This document shows, piece by piece, positions 29,351 through 37,697 of a stretch of 64,000 nucleotides of DNA. The notes under the pieces were generated by a model that saw only the letters and a program-made list of their open reading frames with translations, was not told the DNA's origin and made no database searches. Within the stretch, counting starts at the first letter, position 1. Each line of letters opens with the position of its first letter. Origin of the DNA: an uncultured Sterolibacteriaceae bacterium (lineage in GTDB: Bacteria > Pseudomonadota > Gammaproteobacteria > Burkholderiales > Rhodocyclaceae); NCBI GenBank assembly GCA_937888595.1, contig CALARK010000022.1, positions 515,276-579,275 of the forward strand, given 5' to 3'. Position numbers and translations under genes: made by a program.

Positions 29351-29941
29351 TCAGGATTTAGGTTTTGCGACAGTGACCAGCGCCGGGCGGAGGATGCGGT
29401 CGTGCAGGGCATACCCCTTCTGCAGGACGCTGACGACGGTGTTGGCTTCCTGTTCGGCATCGACCATGGCGATGGCCTGGTGGTAATGCGGATCGAACTT
29501 CTCGCCGAGGGGGTTGAGTTCCTTGACCGAGGATTTTTCGAAGGCGGCCACCAGTTGCTTGAGGGTGAGCTCGACGCCCGACTTGAGGGCCTCGACGGTC
29601 TGTTCCTCGACGGCGAGGGCGGCTTCGAGGCTGTCCTTGACGGCCAGCAGTTCGCCGGCGAACTTTTCGGCGGCGAACTTGTGGGCTTTGGCGACGTCGT
29701 CCTGCGCGCGGCGACGCATGTTTTCCGTCTCGGCCTTGGCACGCAGCCAGGCGTCGTGGTGCTCGGCGGCCTTCAGTTCGGCCGCCTGGAGGGCTTCCTG
29801 GAGGCTCGGCATGGTGTCGTTCGCTCCCGGTTCCTGCGGTGCTGCCGCCGTCTCTTCAGCACCGACTTTCGCGTTGGATTCGGTCAGGGCGGGATTGTCC
29901 TGCTGTGCGTCCTGCATGGGCTTGGGTCCTTGTGAAGACAT
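29351..29941 (-). CDS. grpE: Nucleotide exchange factor GrpE
   Basis: A 196-residue exchange factor for DnaK. A low-complexity N-terminus (about 1-45) is followed by the long dimer helix and C-terminal beta domain (GEKFDPHYHQAIAMVD, VVSVLQKGYALHDRILRPALVTVAK). An internal ATG at 29917 is possible, but 29941 sits below a sigma-32 promoter. A diverged copy of the dispersed repeat appears in the variable N-terminus as AKVGAEETA. Confidence 0.97.
   Translation of the reverse strand: MSSQGPKPMQDAQQDNPALTESNAKVGAEETAAAPQEPGANDTMPSLQEALQAAELKAAEHHDAWLRAKAETENMRRRAQDDVAKAHKFAAEKFAGELLAVKDSLEAALAVEEQTVEALKSGVELTLKQLVAAFEKSSVKELNPLGEKFDPHYHQAIAMVDAEQEANTVVSVLQKGYALHDRILRPALVTVAKPKS
29847..29870 (-). 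repeat. Diverged dispersed repeat, inside grpE
   Basis: Five mismatches over 24 bases in the same frame (KVGAEET) as the mfd copy. A weak member. Confidence 0.4.
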
Positions 29942-29954
29942 TTAACCCTGCAGG

Positions 29955-29982
29955 AACTGGGGCCACTCTGCCCGGTTTCAAG
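29955..29982 (-). promoter_or_regulatory. Sigma-32 heat-shock promoter for grpE
   Basis: On the minus strand CTTGAAA is followed after 13 bases by CCCCAGTT. The -35 overlaps a perfect inverted repeat, CTCTGCCC/GGGCAGAG at 29966-29989, which may also act as a hairpin after the upstream chemoreceptor gene. Confidence 0.85.
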
Positions 29983-30007
29983 GGCAGAGCGGCAAATTTC
30001 CGCGCGA

Positions 30008-31624
30008 TCAGGTGCGGAAACGGCCCACCGTGTTTTGCAGCTGGTTGGCAAGGTCCTCGAGACGCTGCGCGGCGCTGGCCGTATTGCCGACCGCATCGCT
30101 GTTCTCGTGCGCCATGGCGGCGATGGCCTCGATGTTGGTGAAGGCCTCGGTGCTGACCTGGCGCTGCTCTTCGGTGGCGCCGGCGATCACGTCCAGGCCG
30201 TTGCCAACCTGCTCGACCGACTGGTTGGACTCGTTGATGGCGGTGGCCACCGCATCGAGCGACTGTTCGCTGGAGGCGATATCGGCGAGGCCTTCCTCGA
30301 TCGAATGGCGCACGGCGTCGGACTTGTCGTTGAGCGTGCGGGTGATGCTGTCGATCTCGTTGGCCGAGGTCGCGGATTTTTCCGCCAGCTTGCGCACTTC
30401 GTCGGCGACGACCGCGAAGCCGCGGCCCTGTTCCCCGGCGCGTGCGGCCTCGATCGCGGCGTTGAGCGCGAGGAGGTTGGTCTGGTCGGCGATGTCCTTG
30501 ACCTCGCGGGTCATGTTGGTGATCGACACGGTGCTGCTGACGAATTCGTTGACCGCGCCGGCCATCTCATTGACGGCTGCCTTGACACGGCCGATCTCGG
30601 TGATCAGTCGGCCGAGCGTCTGGTTGCCTTCACGCGAGCGATCGAGGCTCTCGCGCGACTGCTGGTGGACGCGTTCGGTGCTTTCGGCGACTTCGACGAT
30701 GCTGTTGACCATGCGCTCGACGGCATCGGTGACGACGCGCGATTTTTCGTACTGCTGGTGCGAGCTGTTGGCGACCTGCGTGGCGCCCTGGACCAGTTCG
30801 TGGGCGGCGCCCGAGACATGGCTGGCTGATTCGCCGACCTGGCGGACCAGACTGGCGAAATTGGCCATCATGTCGTTGAACACCTTGCTGGCCTGGCCGA
30901 TCTCGTCATCGCTCTTTACCTCGAGGCGGCGCGTCAGGTCACCCTCGCCGCTGGCGATGGCACGCAGGCCGGAGACCATTTCGTCGAGGGGGCGAGTCAC
31001 CACCTTGGTGACGAACAGGTAGATGAAGACCAGCAGCGGGATGCTGACGACGACTGCGGCGAGCAGCGACTTGATGCGCTGCGAGGAGACGGCGGCATTC
31101 ACGCTGTCGAGCGAGACCTTCATGCTGACGACGCCGAGCACGGTCTTCTCGGGGACCTGGTGGCAGAGGATGCAGTCCTTGCCGAGGTAGTTCTTGCTCG
31201 CGAGCGTGGGGCGAACCACGCGCAGGTATTCCCCCTGGGCATCCTGCTGGACTTCGACGAACTCCTTGCCGGTGGTCAGGACCTGCTGTTCGATGGCATC
31301 CGCCGCCGTGTCCTGGGCGTTGCCGGGGCCGAACATCTTGATGACGCCTTCGCCGCGCAGGACCTTGAGGTCGCGGATGATCGACAACTGCTTGATCTGG
31401 TCGAGGAAAACCTCGCGCTGGCCGATCGTGCCGGTGATCATCATGCCGGTGAGGCCGGCGAGGGTCGACTCGTGCATCGACAGCGAAAACTGCTTGGCCT
31501 GCTCAATGGCCGTGTCGCGATTGACCTTGCTTTCCCAGAAGATCATGCCGGTCCAGGCGATGACCAGCATGAGCCAGATCGCGGTCGTCAGTTTCAGCCA
31601 GATTTTCATGTCAGCCACGCGCAT
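30008..31624 (-). CDS. Methyl-accepting chemotaxis protein with c-type heme motif
   Basis: A 538-residue transducer. TM1 is about 8-30, the periplasmic sensor 31-185, TM2 about 186-206, HAMP 207-260, then a long signalling coiled coil whose tip holds DQTNLLALNAAIEAARAGE. The sensor contains CILCH at 151-155, a c-type heme attachment motif on the periplasmic side where such attachment occurs. This suggests redox, oxygen or NO sensing, as in c-heme chemoreceptors of Desulfovibrio and Geobacter. GGAGG precedes the start; an internal ATG at 31609 is an alternative. No other che genes are near. Confidence 0.92.
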   Translation of the reverse strand: MRVADMKIWLKLTTAIWLMLVIAWTGMIFWESKVNRDTAIEQAKQFSLSMHESTLAGLTGMMITGTIGQREVFLDQIKQLSIIRDLKVLRGEGVIKMFGPGNAQDTAADAIEQQVLTTGKEFVEVQQDAQGEYLRVVRPTLASKNYLGKDCILCHQVPEKTVLGVVSMKVSLDSVNAAVSSQRIKSLLAAVVVSIPLLVFIYLFVTKVVTRPLDEMVSGLRAIASGEGDLTRRLEVKSDDEIGQASKVFNDMMANFASLVRQVGESASHVSGAAHELVQGATQVANSSHQQYEKSRVVTDAVERMVNSIVEVAESTERVHQQSRESLDRSREGNQTLGRLITEIGRVKAAVNEMAGAVNEFVSSTVSITNMTREVKDIADQTNLLALNAAIEAARAGEQGRGFAVVADEVRKLAEKSATSANEIDSITRTLNDKSDAVRHSIEEGLADIASSEQSLDAVATAINESNQSVEQVGNGLDVIAGATEEQRQVSTEAFTNIEAIAAMAHENSDAVGNTASAAQRLEDLANQLQNTVGRFRT

Positions 31625-31713
31625 GGGGCTCCTCCCGCTAACGATGCCCGGGAGTGTAACCCAAGACAGTGCCGGCCGGAGGGGATGGAGGAGGGGCTGC
31701 GAACGGACTTTCG

Positions 31714-32769
31714 TTATACGCTGAGGTCGATTTCCTGCAGGGTGCCGGCGTGCCCGTCCCGGCCAAGATACAGTCCGGTGGACTTGACCGCGCCCAGATC
31801 CTCGTTGTCTTCTCCGCGCAGGGCGAAGGGCGTCGCCGCATGGGCGAGGCCCAGGGCGCCGATGCCGAGTTCCGAAAGGCTGCGCAATTCGCCCGCACCG
31901 TCGGCGGCCGGCGTCCAGACAGACAAGCGGTCGAACGTGCTGTCGCCGGCGTCGATCCAGCCGTTGCCGTCCTCGTCGAGGCGGGCCAGTTCGGCGAAGC
32001 CATTGCCGCTGCGGGGGCCGAACAGTTCGCTGCCGTCGTCGATGCGACCGTTGCCGTCGAGGTCGAATGCGAGGTAGCCACTGCCCGCAGCGAAGCCCGG
32101 CAGGCGCTCCTGGCGGCCGTCACCGTCGAGGTCGAACAGAAAGCGGCGCTGCGCATCCGCAGTCAGTTGCGCCGCCGTGCCGGCGAAGTTCACGACCAGC
32201 GGGTCCTTGCGCACGGCATTGCCGGTCCGCAGGCTGACATGCGTTTCCTCGCGGTAGAGGCGCGTCATCTCGAGATCGATGCGGAAGCTGATTTCCGCGC
32301 CATCAGCGGTGCGGACGGTGCCGCTGGCGGAGAAACGGGTCTGCTCGAATTCCTCGCGCACGGCATGGAAGTCATATTCCATGCCGCCGTTGCTTCCACC
32401 CTGAAGGGTTTGGCCGCTTGCGTTCGAGGCGACCTCGACGTGGCGCAGCTCGGCGGAAAAGGCGTTCATGTCGAATACGCGCACCTCCTCGCCGGTGAGG
32501 AACTCGATCATCTGGCGGACCATCGCGAGGAAGGGGTCGTTGTCGATCGATTCCCGGGCGTTGTCGATGGCGGCCGTTTCGCCGGCGACCGGTGCCGGGT
32601 CGGCGGCGAAGGCTTGCCGGGCGGCAGCGGAAATGCGGGGAAGCGCGGAAGGTCCGGCCTCGAAATCGGGCCGCTCGCTCCGCCAGGCGCGCAGGGTTTC
32701 GTGGCTTTGCTGCCGTTCGGCGAAAAGATGATCGGCCTGCAGGGCCAGTTCGGTAGCGGCGATTTTCAT
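31714..32769 (-). CDS. Conserved hypothetical protein with calcium-binding-like Asp motifs
   Basis: A 351-residue protein without a signal peptide. I do not recognise a named family. The C-terminal third has three EF-hand/dockerin-like acidic loops: DLDGDGRQE, DLDGNGRIDDGSE and DEDGNGWIDAGDS. The middle is rich in predicted beta strands (YDFHAVREEFEQT, ISFRIDLEMTRL). ATG 32769 is preceded by TGGAG; an in-frame ATG lies 18 bases upstream. Such loops are typical of exported or surface-linked proteins, but no export signal is visible. Function unknown. Confidence 0.7.
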   Translation of the reverse strand: MKIAATELALQADHLFAERQQSHETLRAWRSERPDFEAGPSALPRISAAARQAFAADPAPVAGETAAIDNARESIDNDPFLAMVRQMIEFLTGEEVRVFDMNAFSAELRHVEVASNASGQTLQGGSNGGMEYDFHAVREEFEQTRFSASGTVRTADGAEISFRIDLEMTRLYREETHVSLRTGNAVRKDPLVVNFAGTAAQLTADAQRRFLFDLDGDGRQERLPGFAAGSGYLAFDLDGNGRIDDGSELFGPRSGNGFAELARLDEDGNGWIDAGDSTFDRLSVWTPAADGAGELRSLSELGIGALGLAHAATPFALRGEDNEDLGAVKSTGLYLGRDGHAGTLQEIDLSV

Positions 32770-32856
32770 GGCGGACTCCAGAGGCAAAGTGTGCCCATGG
32801 GATGGTTTACGTCCGCTGTCTTCGTGCCTTGAGCCTTGATTGCACAGGAAAAATCT

Positions 32857-32880
32857 GCCGTCCCGCCAGCGCCGACTTTT
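32857..32880 (-). repeat. Dispersed 24-bp repeat, intergenic
   Basis: Perfect match to the consensus, about 20 bases beyond the trxC stop and in the same direction as transcription. Confidence 0.9.
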
Positions 32881-32900
32881 ATCGGCACCGGATCATGGGC

Positions 32901-33335
32901 TTACAGCACGGACTTCACCCATCGCACGATGTTGGCCGCATCCATCGCGCCCGACTGCCGGGCGACTTCCCGTCCGTCGCGGAACAGGATCATGGTCGGG
33001 ATGCTGCGGATGCCGTACTGGGCGGCCGGCCCTTGATGGTCCTCGGTGTTGAGCTTGGCGAGGCGGACGTGGGGCTCGAGTTGCCGGGCTGCCTGCGCGA
33101 AGGCGGGGGCCATCATGCGGCAGGGCCCGCACCACGGGGCCCAGAAGTCGACCAGCACCGGCAGGTCGCTGCGGCCGACGTGCCGGTCGAAGCTGGCTGC
33201 GTCGAGTTCCACCGGGGCGCCTACGAACAGTGGCGATTTGCACTTGCCACAGGTGCCGCCCGCCGACAGTTTGTCCGTCGGTACGCGGTTCGGGGCGTGG
33301 CAGTGGGGGCATACGACAATGGCGCTGTCGGACAT
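32901..33335 (-). CDS. trxC: Thioredoxin 2 (TrxC)
   Basis: A 144-residue thioredoxin with an N-terminal zinc ribbon (C9, C12, C29, C32) and the active site WCGPC (C69, C72), which defines TrxC. It reduces protein disulfides in the cytoplasm and is often induced by oxidative stress. A six-base inverted repeat (TATCAG/CTGATA, 33348-33365) lies 13 bases upstream and could affect translation or regulation. Confidence 0.95.
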   Translation of the reverse strand: MSDSAIVVCPHCHAPNRVPTDKLSAGGTCGKCKSPLFVGAPVELDAASFDRHVGRSDLPVLVDFWAPWCGPCRMMAPAFAQAARQLEPHVRLAKLNTEDHQGPAAQYGIRSIPTMILFRDGREVARQSGAMDAANIVRWVKSVL

Positions 33336-33396
33336 CTCAGGCTCCTGTATCAGTATTGGCTGATAGATGTCTGCCGTCGCTGGAATTTCAACCCGT

Positions 33397-34494
33397 TCAG
33401 CCCGGGGCGCCGGCTGCCTTCGCTCTTTCCTGTGTTTGCGTGTCGCCGGTGCGCGGCACGATCCAGCCGGCCAGATGCTCCTCGACGAGGGCGGTCAGCA
33501 GTTCGATATGGTCGGGGCGGTCGTTGAGGCAGGACAGGTAGTGGAATTCGCCACCGCCGTGCGAGAGGAAGGCCGCCTTGCATTCCATGGCGATTTCCTC
33601 GAGCGTTTCGAGACAGTCGGCCGCGAAGCCGGGACAGATCACGTCGACGCGCTTGACGCCGTCGCGGGCCAGTTGTTCCAGCGTCGGCTGGGTGTAGGGC
33701 TGCAGCCATTCGGCCTTGCCGAAGCGCGACTGGAAGGTGACGAGGGTTTGCTCCGGGGCCAGTTCGAGGGCCTCGCCGAGCAGGCGGCCGGTCTTGCGGC
33801 ATTCGCAGTAGTAGGGGTCGCCGAGGTCGAGGTTGCGGCGCGGCAGGCCATGGAAGCTCATCACCAGACGAAAGTCGGCGCCGGCGGGACGGCCCGCTTT
33901 GGCCCAGTGCTCGCGCACGCTCGCCGCCAGTGCCGCGATGTAGCGCGGGTCGTCGTGGTAATTGCGCACGAAGCGCAGCGCCGGCAGGTTGCGCTGGCGC
34001 TTGCCCCAGTCGGCGACATCGTCGAAGACGCTGGCGGTGGTGCTGGCCGAATACTGCGGGTAGAGCGGCACGACGAGGATGCGGTCGGCCCCGGCGGCCT
34101 TCAGGCGGTCGAGCGCGGCGGCGATCGAGGGCTGGCCGTAGCGCATCGCGTAGTCGACGCTCAGGTGGTCGTGGCGATGTTCGCACAGCAGGCCCTTGAC
34201 GAGCTTCATCTGCCGCTCGGTGAAGACGCGCAGCGGCGAGCCTTCAGGCAGCCAGATGGAAGCATATTTCTCGGCGGACTTTTTCGGCCGGACGTTGAGG
34301 ATGATGCCGTTGAGGATCAGCCACCAGACCGGCTTGGGGATCTCGACGACGCGCGGGTCGGAAAGAAACTGCTTGAGATAGCGGCGCAGCGCCGGCGCGG
34401 TGGGCGCGTCGGGCGTGCCGAGGTTGACCAGCAGCACGCCGGTACGCAGTGGCTGGTCGTGAGCGTGGGCGGGTTCGGGGGCGAAGCGCGGCAT
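33397..34494 (-). CDS. hemH: Ferrochelatase
   Basis: A 365-residue ferrochelatase inserting Fe2+ into protoporphyrin IX, the last step of heme synthesis. Signatures: VLLVNLGTPDAP at the start, the active-site histidine in VMSFHGLP and the conserved acidic region in CPGFAADCLETLEEI. A repeat copy on the opposite strand (33870-33893) is read as GRPAGADFR just before the active-site segment. It starts 13 bases after the hrcA stop, suggesting co-transcription. Confidence 0.96.
   Translation of the reverse strand: MPRFAPEPAHAHDQPLRTGVLLVNLGTPDAPTAPALRRYLKQFLSDPRVVEIPKPVWWLILNGIILNVRPKKSAEKYASIWLPEGSPLRVFTERQMKLVKGLLCEHRHDHLSVDYAMRYGQPSIAAALDRLKAAGADRILVVPLYPQYSASTTASVFDDVADWGKRQRNLPALRFVRNYHDDPRYIAALAASVREHWAKAGRPAGADFRLVMSFHGLPRRNLDLGDPYYCECRKTGRLLGEALELAPEQTLVTFQSRFGKAEWLQPYTQPTLEQLARDGVKRVDVICPGFAADCLETLEEIAMECKAAFLSHGGGEFHYLSCLNDRPDHIELLTALVEEHLAGWIVPRTGDTQTQERAKAAGAPG
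33870..33893 (+). repeat. Dispersed 24-bp repeat, inside hemH
   Basis: Two mismatches to consensus, antisense to the gene, translated RPAGADF. Confidence 0.8.
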
Positions 34495-34507
34495 CGTGGG
34501 CTTGGGG

Positions 34508-35527
34508 TCAGTTCGGGCTGAGGGCGGAGGACAGCAGGCGGGCGGTGATGTCGACGATCGGGATCACGCGCTCGTAGGCCATGCGCGTCGGGCCGATCAC
34601 GCCGATGGTGCCGAGCACCTGGCCGTCCACCTCGTAGGGCGCGGCGACGACGCTGCATTCGTCGAGGGGCGCGATGCCCGATTCGCCGCCGATGAAGACC
34701 TGCACGCCGTCAGCGCGGCTGGACAGGTCGAGCAATTGCATCAGGCCGGTACGCTGCTCGAACAGGTCGAACAGCTGGCGCAGTCGGCCCATGTTGGTCG
34801 ACAGGTCCTCGCTGTCGAGGAGGTTGCGTTCGCCCGAGATCACGTACTGCGCCTTCGCGTCGGTGGTCGCCTCGGTACCGGCATCGACGGCGGCGCTCAT
34901 CAGCTCGGTCATGTCGCTGCGCAGTTGCTTGAGCTCATCCTGCAGGCGCTGGCGGATCTGCATGAAGTCGAAGCCGGCGAAATGCTGCGTCAGGTAGTTG
35001 GCCGCCTCGACCAGTTCGGATGGCGTATAGGGGCGCTGCGTCAGCAGGATGCGGTTCTGCACCTCGCCCTCGGCGGTGACGATGATCAGCAGGATGCGCG
35101 TTTCGGTGAGGCTGAGGAATTCGATCTGGCGAATGCGCGGCGCCTGGCGGCGCGGCGCAACGACGACGCCGGCGAAGTGCGTCAGTTCGGAAATCATCTG
35201 CGAGGCCTGGTTCAGCACGCGCTGCGGCACGTCGGGCAGCAATGCGACCTTGAGTTCGGAAACGCGGCGCGGGTCGAGTGGCTGGACGGTGAGCAGCGTG
35301 TCGACGAACAGCCGGTAGCCGCGCGGCGTCGGCACGCGGCCGGCGGAGGTGTGCGGGCTGGCGATGAAGCCCATCTCCTCGAGGTCGGCCATCACGTTGC
35401 GGATGGTGGCCGGGGAAAGCTCGAGGCCGGAATACTTGGAGAGCGTGCGCGAGCCGACCGGCTGCCCTTCGGCGATGTAGCGTTCGATGAGGGTCTTGAG
35501 CAGGGTTTGGGCGCGCGGGTCGAGCAT
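34508..35527 (-). CDS. hrcA: Heat-inducible transcription repressor HrcA
   Basis: A 339-residue repressor with an N-terminal winged helix (VGSRTLSKYSGLELSPATIRNVMADLEEMG) and the conserved C-terminal GGES-type effector region (VQVFIGGESG). HrcA normally binds CIRCE upstream of groESL or dnaK, but no CIRCE is visible in this window, and its dnaK and grpE have sigma-32 promoters, so its targets lie elsewhere. The frame is open far upstream, but ATG 35525-35527 gives the family start. Confidence 0.96.
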   Translation of the reverse strand: MLDPRAQTLLKTLIERYIAEGQPVGSRTLSKYSGLELSPATIRNVMADLEEMGFIASPHTSAGRVPTPRGYRLFVDTLLTVQPLDPRRVSELKVALLPDVPQRVLNQASQMISELTHFAGVVVAPRRQAPRIRQIEFLSLTETRILLIIVTAEGEVQNRILLTQRPYTPSELVEAANYLTQHFAGFDFMQIRQRLQDELKQLRSDMTELMSAAVDAGTEATTDAKAQYVISGERNLLDSEDLSTNMGRLRQLFDLFEQRTGLMQLLDLSSRADGVQVFIGGESGIAPLDECSVVAAPYEVDGQVLGTIGVIGPTRMAYERVIPIVDITARLLSSALSPN

Positions 35528-35598
35528 GGTGCGCAGATTGTAGCGGACGGCTGGATTACAATCCCGTCGTCCTCGAGCCCTTGACCGAGCCGCCTTCC

Positions 35599-35622
35599 GC
35601 CGTCCTGCCAGCGCCGACTTTC
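35599..35622 (-). repeat. Dispersed 24-bp repeat before the DNA methylase gene
   Basis: Two mismatches to consensus. It ends two bases before the methylase ATG, so it occupies that gene's ribosome-binding region. Confidence 0.85.
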
Positions 35623-35623
35623 G

Positions 35624-36817
35624 ATGCCGAAACCACTGAACGTCCATGCCCTCGGGCAGGTCTTCACCCCCGAAGCGGTGGTGCGGCAGATGCTCACCCT
35701 GCGCCAGCGGCGCGGCCGCAGCCTCGATCCCTCGGCGGGCGACGGTGCCTTCAGCACCCGTATCAACGGCTGCGAGGCCATCGAGATCGACCCGACGGTG
35801 GCCCCGCCCGGTGCGCGCGTGATGGATTTCTTCGCCCTGCCGACCGACGAGAAGTTCGAAACCATCATCGGCAATCCACCCTACGTGCGCCAGCAGGACA
35901 TTCCGGCCGAGACGCTGGCACGGCTCGACAGCGTGCTGTTCGACGGGCGCAGCAACCTCTACCTCTATTTCATCGAAAAGGCGGTCCGCCACCTGCGACG
36001 CGGCGGCGAGCTGATCTTCATCGTGCCGCGCGAATTCACCAAGCTGACGGCGGCCAGGAAGCTCAATGCCTTCCTCTACGAGGAGGGCGACATCACCGAC
36101 TTCATCGAGCTCGGCGACGCGCGCATCTTCGGCGGGCACAATCCGAACTGCGCGATCTTCCGCTTCGAGCGCGGCCGCCATCAGCGGCGGCTCAACGACG
36201 GCCGCCACTTCGCACTCGTCGATGGCCAGCTGATGTTCCTGCGCGGCAGCTACCAGATTCCCCTGGCCGAACTGTTCGACGTGAAGGTCGGGGCCGTTTC
36301 CGGCGCCGACGAGATCTTCGAGCATCCCGAGGGCAACGCCGAATTCGTCTGCTCCAAGACGGTTGACGATGGCTCGACGCGGCGCATGATCTTCGGCCAG
36401 TCCCACCCGCATCTCGAGGCGCACAGGGACCGTCTGCTGGAACGCCGGGTGCGCCGCTTCGACGAGTCGAACTGGTGGCAATGGGGAAGGCTGCATCATG
36501 TGGCGCAGGGCCCGCGCATCTACGTGAACTGCAAGACGCGGCGCCCGCGGCCGTTTTTCCTGCACGACTGCCCCAATTACGACGGCTCGGTCCTGGCGCT
36601 GTTCCCCCGCATTCCGGGCATGGACCTGGTGCTCGCCACCGAGATGCTCAACGACCAGGTCGACTGGGCCGAGCTGGGCTTCGTCTGCGACGGCCGTTAT
36701 CTCTTCACGCAGCGCAGCCTGCAGGGCTGCCTGCTGCCGCCCGTGTTCGACCAGCTGCTGAAGCTGGCGCGCGCACAGAATATCCGCCGGCATCCGGCCG
36801 AGGCGGTCGCCGCATGA
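35624..36817 (+). CDS. Orphan adenine-specific DNA methyltransferase-like protein
   Basis: A 397-residue class I methyltransferase of the N6-adenine type. The SAM motif is LDPSAGDGAF (about 34-43) and catalytic NPPY is at 84-87, followed by a region resembling Eco57I/TaqI-type target recognition. No restriction gene is nearby, and its stop overlaps the nadK start. It could be a housekeeping epigenetic methylase, a solitary modification enzyme or an RNA methylase. No ribosome-binding site is apparent because the dispersed repeat fills the site. Confidence 0.8.
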   Translation: MPKPLNVHALGQVFTPEAVVRQMLTLRQRRGRSLDPSAGDGAFSTRINGCEAIEIDPTVAPPGARVMDFFALPTDEKFETIIGNPPYVRQQDIPAETLARLDSVLFDGRSNLYLYFIEKAVRHLRRGGELIFIVPREFTKLTAARKLNAFLYEEGDITDFIELGDARIFGGHNPNCAIFRFERGRHQRRLNDGRHFALVDGQLMFLRGSYQIPLAELFDVKVGAVSGADEIFEHPEGNAEFVCSKTVDDGSTRRMIFGQSHPHLEAHRDRLLERRVRRFDESNWWQWGRLHHVAQGPRIYVNCKTRRPRPFFLHDCPNYDGSVLALFPRIPGMDLVLATEMLNDQVDWAELGFVCDGRYLFTQRSLQGCLLPPVFDQLLKLARAQNIRRHPAEAVAA

Positions 36818-37692
36818 GCCGCGGGTATCGCAACATCGCCCTGTTCGGCAAGACCGGCAGCGCCGAGGTGGTCGAGTCGCTGGTTTCCCTGCTCGAGCAT
36901 CTGCAGGGACGCGGACTCAACGTGCTGGTCGAGCAGGAGATCGCAGCCGACCTGGGCATGGTCGCGGCCGCGGCCGACATCGACTCGATCGGCGCCAATG
37001 CCGATGTCGCCATCGTGCTCGGGGGCGACGGCACGCTGCTGAACGCCGGCCGCCGCCTCGCTGCCCATGGTGTCCCCCTGGTCGGCATCAACCAGGGCCG
37101 GCTCGGCTTCATGACCGATATCGCCCGCGCCGACATGCTGCCGGCGATCGACCGGATGCTGGCGGGCCAATTCGCCGCCGACCGGCGCATGCTGCTCGAC
37201 GCACGCGTGCTGCGCAACGGACAGGAGCTGTTCCGGACGCTGGCGCTCAACGACGTCGTGGTCAACAAGGGCGACCTCGGCCGCATGATCGAACTCGAGG
37301 TGCGCGTGGACGGCGAATCGCTCTACGTCCTGCGTGCCGACGGCATGATCGTGTCGACGCCGACCGGCTCCACGGCCTATGCGCTGTCGGCCAACGGCCC
37401 GATCCTGCAGCCGGCCGTGCCGGGCATCGCGCTGGTGCCGCTCTGCCCGCATGCGCTGACGCACCGGCCGATCACCATTTCCGACCAGTGCGCGATCGAA
37501 ATGGAACTGGTCGCCCCCTACGATGCACGCGTCCACTGCGACGGCCAGAGCCACTTCGACGCCCGGGCGGGCGATGTCGTGCGCGTGCGCCGTTCCGAAC
37601 ACGTCGTCACCCTGCTGCATCCGCCCGGCTACAGCTATTTCGCGATGCTGCGCGAAAAACTGCACTGGAGCGCCACGCCCCGGCGTCCGTAA
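36814..37692 (+). CDS. nadK: NAD kinase
   Basis: A 292-residue ATP-dependent NAD kinase making NADP+. Key motifs are the GGDGT loop (IVLGGDGTLLNAG), NQGRLGFMTDI, the NDVVV segment and STPTGSTAYALSANGP. It overlaps the methylase stop by ATGA and lies five bases before recN, an order common in betaproteobacteria. Confidence 0.96.
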   Translation: MSRGYRNIALFGKTGSAEVVESLVSLLEHLQGRGLNVLVEQEIAADLGMVAAAADIDSIGANADVAIVLGGDGTLLNAGRRLAAHGVPLVGINQGRLGFMTDIARADMLPAIDRMLAGQFAADRRMLLDARVLRNGQELFRTLALNDVVVNKGDLGRMIELEVRVDGESLYVLRADGMIVSTPTGSTAYALSANGPILQPAVPGIALVPLCPHALTHRPITISDQCAIEMELVAPYDARVHCDGQSHFDARAGDVVRVRRSEHVVTLLHPPGYSYFAMLREKLHWSATPRRP

Positions 37693-37697
37693 TCACC

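Noticed and set aside
29942..30007. CIRCE element upstream of grpE or dnaK
   Set aside because: The TTAGCACTC/GAGTGCTAA pair is absent; sigma-32 promoters are present instead.
35528..36793. Upstream extension of hrcA across the methylase gene
   Set aside because: HrcA homology starts at 35527, and the extension is antisense to the NPPY methylase.
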